Assembly (NCBI RefSeq): GCF_002021815.1 | Contig: NZ_CP019952.1 | Coordinates: 4,626,784 to 4,690,783 of the forward strand | DNA length: 64,000 bases | Reading direction: 5' to 3' | Origin: Pseudomonas parafulva | GTDB lineage: Bacteria; Pseudomonadota; Gammaproteobacteria; Pseudomonadales; Pseudomonadaceae | In this document: positions 46,975 to 56,188 of the stretch, piece after piece | Layout: each line of letters starts with the position of its first letter | Position numbering within the stretch: the first letter of the stretch is position 1 | Made by a program: the position numbers and the translations under genes | Notes under the pieces: model-generated | The model's input: only the letters and a program-made list of their open reading frames with translations | Database searches by the model: none | What the model was told of the DNA's origin: nothing

Positions 46975-47072
46975 AAAAACCTCGGGTTTGCCCCGTGATG
47001 CTGCTCACTTGGCGCTGCCCTGCGGCCCAACGATTACAAGTGAACAGTGTTCCGGGCCTCCCCGGGGTTTTT
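46975..47072 (+). ncRNA. Candidate structured RNA or complex terminator (98 nt)
   Basis: Two nested stems: an outer 12-bp stem AAAAACCTCGGG (46975-46986) with CCCGGGGTTTTT (47061-47072), containing one G-U pair, and an inner 11-position stem CTGCTCACTTG (47001-47011) with CAAGTGAACAG (47037-47047), with a single mismatch. A short alternative hairpin CCGGG/CCCGG at its 3' end, followed by GGTTTTTGCTTTT, would act as an intrinsic terminator. It lies in the gap between the Tim44-like and SMI1 genes. I do not recognise a known RNA family, and no clear promoter is visible upstream. Confidence 0.35.
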
Positions 47073-47140
47073 GCTTTTGCCATAGCGCACTACTAGGGTA
47101 TAACCCGCAGCGTTGTCATCTAGGTCAGAGGAAGTGAATC

Positions 47141-47548
47141 GTGGAAGAAGTGATCGAACAACTCCGTGAAGCCAACGAGCCAGTACCGGTCCCCCTTGAG
47201 CTTCCAGACGAGGATCAGTTGGTTGAAATCGAAGAGCAGCTGTTCATCAACATTCCGTTCGTGTTCAAGGAATTTCTGCTGAACGTCAGCGACGTCGTCT
47301 ATGGCTCGCTGGAACCTGTCACAGTGACTGACCCGCAGTCGCACACCTACCTTCCGGACGTTGCAGCAAATGCCTGGGACGCCGGGGTGCCTCGGGAACT
47401 GATTCCGCTGTGCCAGGACGGCGACAACTACTATTGCGTCGAGGAAGATGGCACCGTGGTGCTGTGGGATGCCGATGAGGAACTTGTCGGTGAGGACAGC
47501 TGGGAATCGGTTTGGCATTGGGCACGGGACGTCTGGCTAGAGAGCTGA
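47141..47548 (+). CDS. SMI1/KNR4 family protein
   Basis: A 135-residue acidic protein of the SMI1/KNR4 (SUKH) superfamily, with the typical start ANEPVPVPLELPDEDQLVEI, IEEQLFINIPFVFKEFLLN and a core ELIPLCQDGDNYYCVEEDGT followed by VVLWDADEE. SUKH proteins include immunity proteins for toxins, but this lone copy beside housekeeping genes has no toxin neighbour. The GTG at 47141 is well supported by AGAGGAAG at 47127-47134. Confidence 0.88.
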   Translation: MEEVIEQLREANEPVPVPLELPDEDQLVEIEEQLFINIPFVFKEFLLNVSDVVYGSLEPVTVTDPQSHTYLPDVAANAWDAGVPRELIPLCQDGDNYYCVEEDGTVVLWDADEELVGEDSWESVWHWARDVWLES

Positions 47549-47581
47549 TCAGGCTCACCCTCACCTCGGTCTAAGGACCTT

Positions 47582-47603
47582 GCGGGCCGTGAGCACGGCC
47601 CGC
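47582..47603. terminator. Perfect 10-bp hairpin between convergent genes
   Basis: GCGGGCCGTG, AG, CACGGCCCGC lies between the SMI1 stop (47548) and the antiporter stop (47624). No T-run on either side, so it is a likely bidirectional end without full intrinsic features. Confidence 0.45.
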
Positions 47604-47623
47604 CTGCAGCGTTCGCCACAGGG

Positions 47624-49384
47624 TCAGTGGCCGTTGTCCCGGTTGTTCTCCAGCGTTTCCAGCAACGCAATCTGCATGCGTGTATGCACCCGGATGAACC
47701 AACGCCACAGCAAGGCGACCACCACCGCTGCCACTATGGCAATGATCAGCAGCAGTTCATTAGTGGGAAGAATGCTCGCCGACAACGCCGACAGCAGCAA
47801 AAAGATCACCAGCAGCGAAATCAGCGGAATGACTTCTGCAATCACGCGCCGTACGCGCTGAGTATGGCGCCCGGCCATTTCCGGTTTGACGCCCATCTCA
47901 GCCAGCAGCATCGATAGGGCCTTGAGTTTGCGGTAAGCCGCAATCAGAAATGGTAGCGAGAGCAGTAGCGCAGCCCCCCAGATCACCGCCTTCTGCTGGC
48001 TCACATCGCTCACCCACTGACTGAGCCAAGTGCCAAGCCGCCCTGCGAAGTAACCGCCGCTGAAGAATATGGCGATGACCAATGCCAGGTTTACACCTAC
48101 CTGCAACAGTATGCGCCGTATCATCGCCGCTACCATGGCACTCTGGCCCTGGGGTTGGATATTGCGCAGCCATTCCCCGTACAAGGACAGCACACGAGCC
48201 AGCCGCCCAGGCACTACGTTGCCCAGTTTTATCGACAGCGGATCAGCGGCGCGAATCAGATAGGGCGTCAGTAGCGTGGTGATGGCCGAGACGGCGACTG
48301 CCACCGGGTAGAGAAAGTCGCTGGTCACCTGCAGGGTCATCCCCAAGGCCGCAATGATGAAGGAAAACTCGCCAATCTGAGACAGGCCCATACCTACCCG
48401 CAACGACGTGCGCCCGTCGTTGCCAGCGATGAAAGCGCCCATTCCACAGGACAGCATCTTGCCCAATACAACGGCCAAGGTGATGACCAAAATCGGCCAG
48501 GCGTAGTCGACCAATACCTGCGGATCAATCATCAAACCGATCGCGACGAAGAATATAGCGCTGAACAAGTCCCTGACGGGTTCGATCAAACGCTCGATCT
48601 TCAGCAACTGCCGCGACTCGGCCATGATGGCACCAATCAGGAAGGCCCCCAGGACCATGCTGTATTCGAGTTTCACGACCAGCAGGCAAAAACCGAAGCA
48701 CAGACCCAGCACTGTGATCAGCAGCATCTCGTTGCTTTCGAACTTGGCCACATAAGCCAGTACGCGCGGTACCAACAGAATGCCAATCACCAAGGCAACA
48801 ATCATGAACAGCGACAGCTTGCCGACGGTTGAAAATACCTCTCCCGAACTGACGGTGCCGCTGACGGCGATACCCGAAAGCAATGCGATGATGCCGATAC
48901 CCAGTATGTCTTCGACAATCAACACGCCGAATATCAGCTGTGCAAACCGTTCGTTCTTCATCTTCAGGTCATTGAGAGCCTTGACGATGATCGTGGTCGA
49001 GGAAATGGCGAGAATGGCGCCCAGAAACAAGGAGTCCATAGTGTTCCAGCCGAACCAACGCCCTATCTCGAAGCCGATCCAGATCATCAGCACAATTTCC
49101 AGAAAGGCGGCTATGAAGGCCGTGGCGCCCACTTTGAACAGCTTACGCAGACTGAACTCAAGGCCTAGGCAAAACATCAGGAAGATCACGCCGAGCTCGG
49201 CGAGGGTTTTGATGGTGTCTTCGTCGTGAATGAGACCGAAGGGGGGCGTGTGAGGGCCTATGATGAAACCGGCGACGATATAGCCGAGGACCACTGGCTG
49301 CTTGAAACGATGAAAAACAATGGTGACCACGCCTGCAACCAGCATGATGACCGCCAGGTCCTGAATGAAGCTGATGGCATGCAT
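47624..49384 (-). CDS. Kef-type cation:proton antiporter
   Basis: A 586-residue CPA2-family membrane protein. About twelve helices span residues 1-400, with the family marks VVLGYIVAGFIIGPHTPPFG, LGAILAISSTTIIVKAL and GMGLSQIGEFSFIIAALGM. The C-terminal third adds further membrane segments (about 430-570) instead of the TrkA-N/RCK nucleotide-binding domain found in KefB, KefC and YbaL. K+/H+ or Na+/H+ exchange is expected; the missing regulatory domain implies different control. Single gene. Confidence 0.9.
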   Translation of the reverse strand: MHAISFIQDLAVIMLVAGVVTIVFHRFKQPVVLGYIVAGFIIGPHTPPFGLIHDEDTIKTLAELGVIFLMFCLGLEFSLRKLFKVGATAFIAAFLEIVLMIWIGFEIGRWFGWNTMDSLFLGAILAISSTTIIVKALNDLKMKNERFAQLIFGVLIVEDILGIGIIALLSGIAVSGTVSSGEVFSTVGKLSLFMIVALVIGILLVPRVLAYVAKFESNEMLLITVLGLCFGFCLLVVKLEYSMVLGAFLIGAIMAESRQLLKIERLIEPVRDLFSAIFFVAIGLMIDPQVLVDYAWPILVITLAVVLGKMLSCGMGAFIAGNDGRTSLRVGMGLSQIGEFSFIIAALGMTLQVTSDFLYPVAVAVSAITTLLTPYLIRAADPLSIKLGNVVPGRLARVLSLYGEWLRNIQPQGQSAMVAAMIRRILLQVGVNLALVIAIFFSGGYFAGRLGTWLSQWVSDVSQQKAVIWGAALLLSLPFLIAAYRKLKALSMLLAEMGVKPEMAGRHTQRVRRVIAEVIPLISLLVIFLLLSALSASILPTNELLLIIAIVAAVVVALLWRWFIRVHTRMQIALLETLENNRDNGH

Positions 49385-49714
49385 GACGTGATTCTCCTTC
49401 TCTCGTCTTGGGCTGTTCTACCAGGCAGACCGCGCCTGCGCCGAGGCGGGCCCAAGCAAGCAGCGAGTACACACTGTATTCATTGAAAGACTGCCCATGT
49501 TGCATGGGCGTACTCAGATTAACATCGCGTCTTCCCATGAACCGTCGATGCAATATGATGAAACAGATCGGCTGCTATAAGGCCGTCACTGGCGTAAACA
49601 GCGTGACGCCTCAAAGCATGGGAGCGTCCCGTTAAACGCAGGCTGCCGCCTCATCAGAACAGAGCCCCTGCTAGCCTTTGGCGCGATTGCGCGCAATCTT
49701 ACCGTGAGCATTTT
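49385..49714. other. 330-base divergent intergenic region
   Basis: Space between the antiporter (minus) and the thioesterase (plus). It contains a perfect 7-bp hairpin GCCCATG-TTG-CATGGGC at 49493-49509 and a short palindromic stretch GCGCGATTGCGCGC near 49681. A 75-codon open frame at 49408 lacks coding character. I see no gene here. Confidence 0.5.
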
Positions 49715-50200
49715 ATGGAACCTGGAAACGCCCAACTGAGCATGACCGTCTTGATGACACCCGACATGGCGAATTTCTCTGGCAACGTACATGGCGGCAC
49801 GCTGCTCAAGTACCTCGACGAAGTCGCGTATGCGTGTGCCAGCCGCTATGCAGGCTCCTATGTAGTCACGCTGTCAGTCGACCAGGTCATCTTTCGCGAG
49901 CCGGTGCATGTGGGCGAGTTGGTAACTTTCCTGGCGTCGGTGAACTACACCGGCAATACCTCCATGGAGGTCGGTATCAAGGTTGTTACCGAGAACATTC
50001 GTGAACGCTCGGTGCGCCATTCCAACAGCTGCTTTTTCACCATGGTGGCCGTGGACGATAATCGACGGCCAGTCTCGGTCCCGCCGCGCCAACCGCAGAG
50101 TAGCGAGGAGAAACGCCGATTCCTGCAAGGCCAGCAGCGACGGCAGATTCGCCAGGAACTGGAAAAACGCTACCAGAACCTGAAAACCGACGGCGTCTAA
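49715..50200 (+). CDS. Acyl-CoA thioesterase, hotdog family
   Basis: A 161-residue cytoplasmic acyl-CoA thioesterase. Signature: [20 protein letters not shown] (about 14-33) with the catalytic Asn-His-Gly-Gly turn and [34 protein letters not shown] is the second conserved strand. The last 40 residues form a charged helix ([20 protein letters not shown]) not found in the short YciA protein at 21.5 kb. Its stop overlaps the pdxY stop on the other strand (50197-50200). Confidence 0.92.
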   Translation: MEPGNAQLSMTVLMTPDMANFSGNVHGGTLLKYLDEVAYACASRYAGSYVVTLSVDQVIFREPVHVGELVTFLASVNYTGNTSMEVGIKVVTENIRERSVRHSNSCFFTMVAVDDNRRPVSVPPRQPQSSEEKRRFLQGQQRRQIRQELEKRYQNLKTDGV

Positions 50201-51069
50201 GCGCTCAACAGCCTCGCTTCAAAACGCACGCGCGGGTGGGCTATGCGGTCCTGGGCACGTATCAGCTGTAGCTCGTAACTGGCGCAGGCTTGAGTTTCCA
50301 GCAGTACTTCGTGTACGGCGGAGGCTGCAAACTCGAATGCCTGCTCCCAGCTGTCGCCAAGCAGTACCCGCGCCATGAACAGACCGGAAGTCAGGTCACC
50401 CACGCCCACCGGTTGCTTCGGGAAGGCCAGCAGTGGGCGGCGCAGGTGCCAGCTGTGTTCGGCAGTCACCAACAGCATCTCGAACTGGTCCTCTGCGCGT
50501 CCTGGGTAAGCCAGATGCTTGACCAGCACAACCTTGGGCCCTTTGAGCAAAAGACTGCGCGCCATGCCTACGCAATCCTCCAGTGATGCGGCGCGCCGGC
50601 CACAGAAGCTGTCTAGCTCCAGCTGGTTGGGGCACAGAATGTCAGCCTTGGTGATCGCTTGCTCCAGCAGAAACTGGCTGACCTGCGGCGATACGATGCA
50701 CCCTTTCTCAGGGTGGCCCATGACCGGATCGCACAGGTACAAGGCCCGCGGGTTGACGGCCTTAATTCGCGCCACGCCTTCCAAAATCGCGCGCCCCTGT
50801 TCGGCACTGCCGAGGTAGCCCGAGAGCACGGCATCACACTCCCCCAGCTCACCGATGTTGGAAATGCCTTCCACCAACGCAGGAATTTGCGTTGGAGCAA
50901 GCACGTCTCCGCTCCACTGGCCATACTGGGTGTGATTGGAGAATTGCACCGTGTTGAGCGGCCACACATTGATGCCGACACGCTGCATGGGAAATACCGC
51001 AGCGCTGTTGCCGGCATGGCCGAACACCACATGGGACTGGATGGCGAGCAGGTGCGGGGTACGTTTCAT
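50197..51069 (-). CDS. pdxY: Pyridoxal kinase PdxY
   Basis: Phosphorylates pyridoxal to pyridoxal 5'-phosphate in the vitamin B6 salvage route. It has 290 residues of the ribokinase superfamily: [20 protein letters not shown] at the start, [27 protein letters not shown] and [19 protein letters not shown] with the catalytic Asp in GDLTSG. The ATG at 51069 is preferred to the upstream 51084. Single gene. Confidence 0.95.
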   Translation of the reverse strand: MKRTPHLLAIQSHVVFGHAGNSAAVFPMQRVGINVWPLNTVQFSNHTQYGQWSGDVLAPTQIPALVEGISNIGELGECDAVLSGYLGSAEQGRAILEGVARIKAVNPRALYLCDPVMGHPEKGCIVSPQVSQFLLEQAITKADILCPNQLELDSFCGRRAASLEDCVGMARSLLLKGPKVVLVKHLAYPGRAEDQFEMLLVTAEHSWHLRRPLLAFPKQPVGVGDLTSGLFMARVLLGDSWEQAFEFAASAVHEVLLETQACASYELQLIRAQDRIAHPRVRFEARLLSA

Positions 51070-51188
51070 GCGAGTCATTTCCAAAGCTGTTCAAGAATCA
51101 TGCAACGCGCAGTATGAACGTGATTGCCACCTGTACGACAGGCCAGGGACGCAGTTAAGCTGGATCGATCTGTTTGGAGCCTACGCAC

Positions 51189-51581
51189 ATGTTGACCCTG
51201 GAGAATCTGTTTGTCCTGATGGTGATGGCCACGGCAGGCGCTTGGCTGTGGCATAACCACGGTCTGCGCGAGAAGGCCTTGGAAAGGGTCAAACAACATT
51301 GCGCCAAGCTTGACCTTCAGTTGCTGGATGACGCCGTCGCGCTCAAACGTATTGCCTTCGTGCGTGATGCCAATGGTCGCAAGCGCCTGGCACGCATTTA
51401 CGGCTTCGAATTTACCGTGACGGGAGAGCAACGTCACCCTGGTACCGTGACCCAGTTCGGCGCGCACAGCGTGCAGATAGAGCTTGCACCCTACCCCTTC
51501 GAAATCAAGACGCCCCCGCGCGCGGACAATGTGATCGAAATGCAGCAGTGGCGCCAACAACATGACCGTTGGCACAACTGA
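51189..51581 (+). CDS. DUF3301 membrane-anchored protein
   Basis: A 130-residue protein with one N-terminal membrane helix (MLTLENLFVLMVMATAGAWL) and a DUF3301 body: REKALERVKQHCAKLDLQLL, VALKRIAFVRDANGRKRLAR and IYGFEFTVTGEQRHPG. It is conserved in Gammaproteobacteria with no known role. ATG at 51189 follows GGAG. Its TGA directly abuts the stop codon of the convergent CobW-type gene (TGA-TCA with no base between). Confidence 0.88.
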   Translation: MLTLENLFVLMVMATAGAWLWHNHGLREKALERVKQHCAKLDLQLLDDAVALKRIAFVRDANGRKRLARIYGFEFTVTGEQRHPGTVTQFGAHSVQIELAPYPFEIKTPPRADNVIEMQQWRQQHDRWHN

Positions 51582-52553
51582 TCAAGGCATAAGGCACTCC
51601 TGCACGCGGGCTTGCAGCTCGTCCACAGGCTGAGGCCTTTCGAAAATCAACTCCAGGCGACTGTCGGCTGCCCATTCACTGGGCTGCCAAGGTGCCAACT
51701 CACCTTCCAGTGCATTGAAGGAGCGCCTTCCTTGTGCAGTGTTGATAACACCCTTGGCACGTCGCCACGTCAACGTCTTCAACAGCTCATCTACTGCCTG
51801 TGGATAAAAGCGCTGCGCGGGGTGCCAGCGCCAGCCTATGCTCCACCCATCCTCTCCTTGAAATACCTGGCATATCGGCTCACGCCGGTTCGTCCAAAGA
51901 GCCAGCGGTGCCTTTGGCAGATTGTCGACAATCCCGATATTGGTGTTAGGGCTGTCAACAATCTCGTTTTGATGAACAGGCAGGCATTTGAGAGGAAGCC
52001 GACCTTGGGTCGCCCATATCAGCCTTTTCCCTGAGAATTCTTTATTTATCAACAGCTTGAAATATTTATCCACAACCTCTGACTTATTGATAACTAGCGT
52101 TTCACAGGCTTCCAATGCCGCTGATTGTGCAGTTGGCAGTTGCTTGCCAATACGCAGAGACGCGGGTGTAGCAACGACTACTAACGGCTGAACTGTCAGC
52201 ACATCGTGCCAAGGCGCCTGGGTCAATTGATCAAGCAATTGAAGGGGATGGCCCAGACCGGATGGTTCTATGAACAGCCTGTGCGGCTTGCACTGGCGCA
52301 GAAGCCTGCTCAGGCCTACCTGGAACGGCACCCCATTGACACAGCACAAACAGCCTCCTGCCACTTCGGCTATCGTGATGCCGTTCTGGCTTGTGGACAA
52401 AAGTGCCGCATCCAGTCCTACTGCCCCGAATTCGTTGACCAATACGGCCCAGCGTTCGTGATCAGGCTTCTGCTGAAGCAGGTGATGAATCAGTGTGGTC
52501 TTGCCGGCCCCCAGCGGGCCAGCAATGACATGGGTGGGAATATTGCGGAGCAT
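51582..52553 (-). CDS. CobW/G3E GTPase, zinc-limitation type
   Basis: A 323-residue G3E-family GTPase. Walker A is GPLGAGKT (12-19) and the metal-binding motif GGCLCC is at 66-71. The protein has the short C-terminal CobW_C domain. Such proteins act as metallochaperones or GTP-dependent metal insertases; neighbourhood with zigA, DUF1826 and folE2 implies zinc. G+C is lower than the window average. It contains the DnaA-box 9-mers at 51799 and 52066. Last gene of the zigA-DUF1826-cobW unit. Confidence 0.9.
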   Translation of the reverse strand: MLRNIPTHVIAGPLGAGKTTLIHHLLQQKPDHERWAVLVNEFGAVGLDAALLSTSQNGITIAEVAGGCLCCVNGVPFQVGLSRLLRQCKPHRLFIEPSGLGHPLQLLDQLTQAPWHDVLTVQPLVVVATPASLRIGKQLPTAQSAALEACETLVINKSEVVDKYFKLLINKEFSGKRLIWATQGRLPLKCLPVHQNEIVDSPNTNIGIVDNLPKAPLALWTNRREPICQVFQGEDGWSIGWRWHPAQRFYPQAVDELLKTLTWRRAKGVINTAQGRRSFNALEGELAPWQPSEWAADSRLELIFERPQPVDELQARVQECLMP

Positions 52554-53596
52554 GAGGGTTCTTCAAGCGAGCGATTTGCTCAACTATGCGCTGTCAGGCT
52601 AGCCAGTCAAGCGTGAGCAACAGCCGGGGTGGCCCTGAAGGGGATCGATGTACGACGCCTGCGCCTTCATTGCCCTCCCAGCGCTCGCCCTTGAATAACG
52701 CCACGTCACCAGCATTCAGGCGCATCACCTTATCCACAGCGGCATAGCCTGTGGACAATGCAGTTCGCGCCACTTCCTGCTCCGGCACATACTCACTACC
52801 CGGTCCCGCATACGTTGTAATCAGTCTCAGCGGAACGTTATCCACATGGAAACGTGGGCACATCGGACTGGTCAGCGCACGTACGCGCAAACCCACGCGA
52901 CGCGCGCCAAGCAAGCAGCTATAAGCCGACACGAGCCATGTGACATCCGCGACGAAAGCGTTATAGCCGTGGATATCCACAGCCTCCTGCAGCAGCGCGT
53001 CGATCACTGGGACCTGATGCTCATCGACCTCGAGCACCCGCTGATCCGCTAACGATCCACCAAGCCCCGCCACAACTTCTGCAAAGTCGTGAAGCTGAGG
53101 CGGAAGTTGTCGCTGCCAGACAGCGAGATTGACACCGTCCTGCAGGACCTGCGCCATTGCCTGAGGAGTCTGGCCAAACACCTGACGGATATCCACAGCC
53201 TCTGGCTTACTCACGCGGCCACCCGCTCGTCCCAGGGGCCGAATGGATCGGGAAAACGCAGCCAGCCCATGGGCTCGAGTGCCATTTCTTCATCCGTCAA
53301 CAGGCACTGTTCAAGAGCTGTGGATAATTGCGCCACATTCAGATTTTGACCTATGAACACTAACTCCTGCCGGCAGTCGCCAGTATCTGGCAACCAATGT
53401 TCAAGAATGGCTGCAACGTTATCCACATCCTCCGGCCACTGTTCGCGGGGTACGAAACACCACCAGCGACCAGCCAGACCATGGCGCATCATGCCGCCTG
53501 CCTGAGACCAACTGCCCGCTTCTTTATATTTGCTCGCCAACCAAAAGAACCCTTTAGAACGTAGTAACCGGCCATTACTCCAGGGCGTGTGGACAA
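51740..53596. repeat. Dense cluster of DnaA-box 9-mers in the zinc GTPase operon
   Basis: Perfect TTATCCACA or its complement occurs at 51799, 52066, 52730, 52838, 53319 and 53419 (each 9 bases). One-mismatch copies occur at 51740, 52046, 52392, 52750, 52973, 53189 and 53588. That is 13 sites in 1.86 kb, in both orientations, all within the three zinc GTPase operon genes. About 0.014 perfect copies would be expected by chance in a stretch this long on both strands. Confidence 0.75.
52594..53214 (-). CDS. DUF1826 protein
   Basis: A 206-residue protein of the DUF1826 family: [39 protein letters not shown] and the C-terminal [20 protein letters not shown] with [15 protein letters not shown]. 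The HVD and late HR positions resemble iron/2-oxoglutarate dioxygenase ligands, but this is only a pattern. Its GTG start overlaps the zigA stop (GTGA), so it is coupled to zigA. Function unproven; zinc homeostasis by context. Confidence 0.87.
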   Translation of the reverse strand: MSKPEAVDIRQVFGQTPQAMAQVLQDGVNLAVWQRQLPPQLHDFAEVVAGLGGSLADQRVLEVDEHQVPVIDALLQEAVDIHGYNAFVADVTWLVSAYSCLLGARRVGLRVRALTSPMCPRFHVDNVPLRLITTYAGPGSEYVPEQEVARTALSTGYAAVDKVMRLNAGDVALFKGERWEGNEGAGVVHRSPSGPPRLLLTLDWLA

Positions 53597-54419
53597 AGTC
53601 ATGGAACCGCTGCGGATGAAAAGGCCGCCGTGCGGTCCAGGTGGTCGCTTGGATGCCATATTCTTCTGTTTCCGGTGTGTGTTCACCGCGAAGCTCCTTC
53701 AACCAGCCGGGCGCTTGCTCTGCCTGGTCGAAGTCGAACAAGCCGGTGTTCAGAATCCTGGCAAGGGGAACCTGACCCATGACCATTGGAATGATCTGGG
53801 CTCGGCGGTTCAGGCTACGGAGGATGGCTGAAAGCTCTTCCCGTTCGGCCTGACTGACCAGATCGATTTTGCTCAACAGCAATACATCAGCAAACTCTAC
53901 CTGCTCAATCAGCAAGTCGCTGATCGAGCGTTCATCGTCTTCTCCCAAAGTCTGGCCACTGCTTTCCAGGCTCTGCGCGGCTTGATAATCACGCATGAAG
54001 TTCAAGGCATCCACTACGGTGACCATAGTGTCGAGACGCGCCAGATCCGACAGGCTGCGGCCTTGCTCATCACGGAAGGTAAAGGTTTCAGCCACAGGCA
54101 GAGGTTCTGAGATACCAGTCGATTCAATCAGCAGGTAATCGAAGCGCCCCGCCTCGGCCAGGCGTGCAACCTCTTCAAGCAGATCTTCACGCAGCGTGCA
54201 GCAGATGCAGCCATTGCTCATCTCCACCAGCTTTTCTTCGGCCCGGTTAAGGGTGACATTGCGCTGGACTTCGCTGGCGTCAATGTTGATCTCACTCATG
54301 TCATTGACGATGACCGCGACACGAAGATCTTCGCGATTGCGCAGAACATGGTTGAGAAGCGTGCTTTTCCCTGCGCCCAAAAACCCGGAGAGCACAGTGA
54401 CAGGAAGACGATTGGACAT
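53211..54419 (-). CDS. zigA: Zinc metallochaperone GTPase ZigA
   Basis: A 402-residue G3E-family GTPase of the zinc-responsive COG0523 type. Walker A is GFLGAGKST (12-20); the metal-binding NGCICC is at 69-74; [18 protein letters not shown] follows. The C-terminal CobW_C domain contains FHPQRFHDF and the [11 protein letters not shown] segment. It is thought to deliver zinc to key enzymes when zinc is scarce. First gene of the operon, with a Zur box just upstream shared with divergent folE2. Confidence 0.92.
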   Translation of the reverse strand: MSNRLPVTVLSGFLGAGKSTLLNHVLRNREDLRVAVIVNDMSEINIDASEVQRNVTLNRAEEKLVEMSNGCICCTLREDLLEEVARLAEAGRFDYLLIESTGISEPLPVAETFTFRDEQGRSLSDLARLDTMVTVVDALNFMRDYQAAQSLESSGQTLGEDDERSISDLLIEQVEFADVLLLSKIDLVSQAEREELSAILRSLNRRAQIIPMVMGQVPLARILNTGLFDFDQAEQAPGWLKELRGEHTPETEEYGIQATTWTARRPFHPQRFHDFVHTPWSNGRLLRSKGFFWLASKYKEAGSWSQAGGMMRHGLAGRWWCFVPREQWPEDVDNVAAILEHWLPDTGDCRQELVFIGQNLNVAQLSTALEQCLLTDEEMALEPMGWLRFPDPFGPWDERVAA

Positions 54420-54458
54420 GGCAAAACCTCATCACACAGGCGCATTCGAAACGATGCA

Positions 54459-54488
54459 TTGCATAATGTTATAAAGTAACAATACAAT
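54459..54488 (+). promoter_or_regulatory. Zur box and folE2 promoter
   Basis: TGTTATAAAGTAACA (54467-54481) is a near-palindrome close to the Zur core GTTATAATATAAC, in the divergent region between zigA (48 bases away) and folE2. A TTGCAT (54459) and TACAAT (54483) pair, 18 bases apart, would place the Zur box between the -35 and -10 elements, a position for repression by zinc-bound Zur. Confidence 0.75.
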
Positions 54489-54641
54489 TTAGCCAAGTGG
54501 TTCCTGACGAGAGCTCTGTGTAATGAATAGAAAACGACCAGCCCATTTCACGGCGCATTGCTGACGACTCAGCCGCTACCTCACTGCGCCCATCCGCAGT
54601 GGACCCAATGTTCCACATACACGCATAGCCTTGGAAATCCC

Positions 54642-55547
54642 ATGTCCCATCCCCCGCTTCCCGACGTCGCTGCACAGCATCTGAATTCCACCACACCATT
54701 GGACTGGGTAGGGATGTGCGGTATAGCCATGCCGATGCAGATCGGGGGCCGTCTGGTAGCAGCTACGGCAGATGCGGGTGTTAACCTTGTGGATGGCAAC
54801 TCACGCGGCATACACATGTCGCGTCTGTACCTGGCGCTTGAAAATCTTGAACAGGAGCCGCTGCGTCCGCTGCTGCTGCGTCGCCTTTTAGCGAGTTTTC
54901 TCAACAGTCATGATGGGCAATCGTCTGCGGCATACGTGCGATTGAGCTATCAGCATTTGCTTAAACGGCCTGCCTTGGTTAGTCCTCTTGCCGGGTGGAA
55001 AAGCTATGACGTCGAGATCCATGCACGGATCGAACATGAAATGTTCCACGTGGAACTATCCGTTTCGATACCCTACTCGTCTACATGCCCTTGTTCAGCG
55101 GCGCTGGCTCGACAGCTTATTCAGCGACAGTTTCAAGCGCGATTTGGCATAGGAAACGTGGATAGTGATGAGGTCGTTGCGTGGCTGGGCACTTCGGAAG
55201 GCATCGTAGCGACGCCTCACAGCCAGAGGAGCATGGCGAAGATAAGTGTCAGGCTCGAGGATAATCATCCTGATCTCCCCATAACCGAGGTGATAGACAA
55301 GGCCGAGCAAGCCTTGGGCACTGCGGTACAAACCGCCGTGAAGCGCGCCGATGAGCAAGCATTCGCCCTGGCAAATGGACAAAATTTGATGTTTTGCGAG
55401 GACGCAGCCAGGCGAGTTTATGGGGCGCTAAGGGCTGTGGAATGGAGTAAAGCGTTCAAAGTGCGCGTGGAACATGCTGAAAGCCTGCATGCCCACGACG
55501 CCGTAGCAACTGCCCAGTGGCAGTGGAACATCACGTCCGAGGCTTGA
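54642..55547 (+). CDS. folE2: GTP cyclohydrolase FolE2 (type IB)
   Basis: Converts GTP to dihydroneopterin triphosphate for folate synthesis, with flexible metal use, so it can replace zinc-dependent FolE1 when zinc is scarce. In 301 residues: DWVGMCGIAMPMQIGG, RGIHMSRLYLALE, YSSTCPCSAALARQL (with the catalytic cysteine region) and HSQRSMAKISVRLED. The ATG at 54642 gives the family start; the upstream frame is unlike the family. Divergent from zigA across the Zur box. Its 3' end overlaps the DUF3617 gene by 17 bases. Confidence 0.94.
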   Translation: MSHPPLPDVAAQHLNSTTPLDWVGMCGIAMPMQIGGRLVAATADAGVNLVDGNSRGIHMSRLYLALENLEQEPLRPLLLRRLLASFLNSHDGQSSAAYVRLSYQHLLKRPALVSPLAGWKSYDVEIHARIEHEMFHVELSVSIPYSSTCPCSAALARQLIQRQFQARFGIGNVDSDEVVAWLGTSEGIVATPHSQRSMAKISVRLEDNHPDLPITEVIDKAEQALGTAVQTAVKRADEQAFALANGQNLMFCEDAARRVYGALRAVEWSKAFKVRVEHAESLHAHDAVATAQWQWNITSEA

Positions 55548-56058
55548 CCGTACCGCAGTCATTGCCCAGCCATACCGCACGTGTATTCATGCTGCCCTGC
55601 TGCTGAACACCCGACGCATTGAAAGTACCACTTACTTGTGTAGTGAATTCCTTGTCACTCAGGAAGGTAGCCTGGCCATTGCCCTGGGCCTTGGGGCAGC
55701 TGAACTGAAACTTCCAAACGTTGCCGGTGCGATCGGTAATCTTTTGAGTACAGCCGGACTTTGGATCCTGCAGGGGAATGTCATTGGTTGCCACCTGCTG
55801 AGGGGTAAGACAGGAACGCACCCCTTTACCACCCACGGTGACACCTTGCTTGGCAAGCATGCCTTCCATCATCGCCCGTTGATCGGGCGGTAGGTTCTTC
55901 AACTGACTGAGCATGAAATCCATATCAGGTAGCGGCTTGCCATCGACCTGCATATTGCTGGTAGTCAGCTCCCACAAGCCGGGTTGAAGCATTTGGGCCT
56001 GGGCCGTTACGCAACTTGCGCACAAGGCCAGCGCCAGCAACGGCATACGAATTTTCAT
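55531..56058 (-). CDS. DUF3617 periplasmic protein
   Basis: A 175-residue protein with a signal peptide ([21 protein letters not shown]). The DUF3617 pattern is [32 protein letters not shown] and the cysteine-containing YRC-like [19 protein letters not shown]. The cysteines fit disulfide bonds in the periplasm. Role unknown. The ATG at 56058 is used because the signal peptide begins there. Confidence 0.85.
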   Translation of the reverse strand: MKIRMPLLALALCASCVTAQAQMLQPGLWELTTSNMQVDGKPLPDMDFMLSQLKNLPPDQRAMMEGMLAKQGVTVGGKGVRSCLTPQQVATNDIPLQDPKSGCTQKITDRTGNVWKFQFSCPKAQGNGQATFLSDKEFTTQVSGTFNASGVQQQGSMNTRAVWLGNDCGTVKPRT

Positions 56059-56188
56059 GGAAAACACACTCCTGGAAATGCCGGTCACCCCGACGATGTT
56101 TGAGTTAGACGTTGAAACGAACCGCTTGTTGCAGGCGAACCACGTTCGTGTTCTGTTACCTAAGGTGTATTCGACAAGCAGGATGCAT

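Noticed and set aside
46975..47072. Identification of the nested hairpin as 6S RNA, SRP RNA or another known RNA
   Set aside because: It is shorter than 6S RNA, and I do not recognise the conserved parts of 6S, 4.5S or RsmZ-type RNAs (no repeated GGA). Kept only as an unassigned candidate.
47141..47548. SMI1/KNR4 gene as part of a toxin-immunity system
   Set aside because: No toxin, secretion or polymorphic-toxin gene is adjacent; a lone housekeeping copy is the simpler reading.
49408..49635. 75-codon plus-strand frame in the antiporter-thioesterase gap
   Set aside because: No ribosome binding site, composition unlike coding DNA, and overlaps the likely promoter region.
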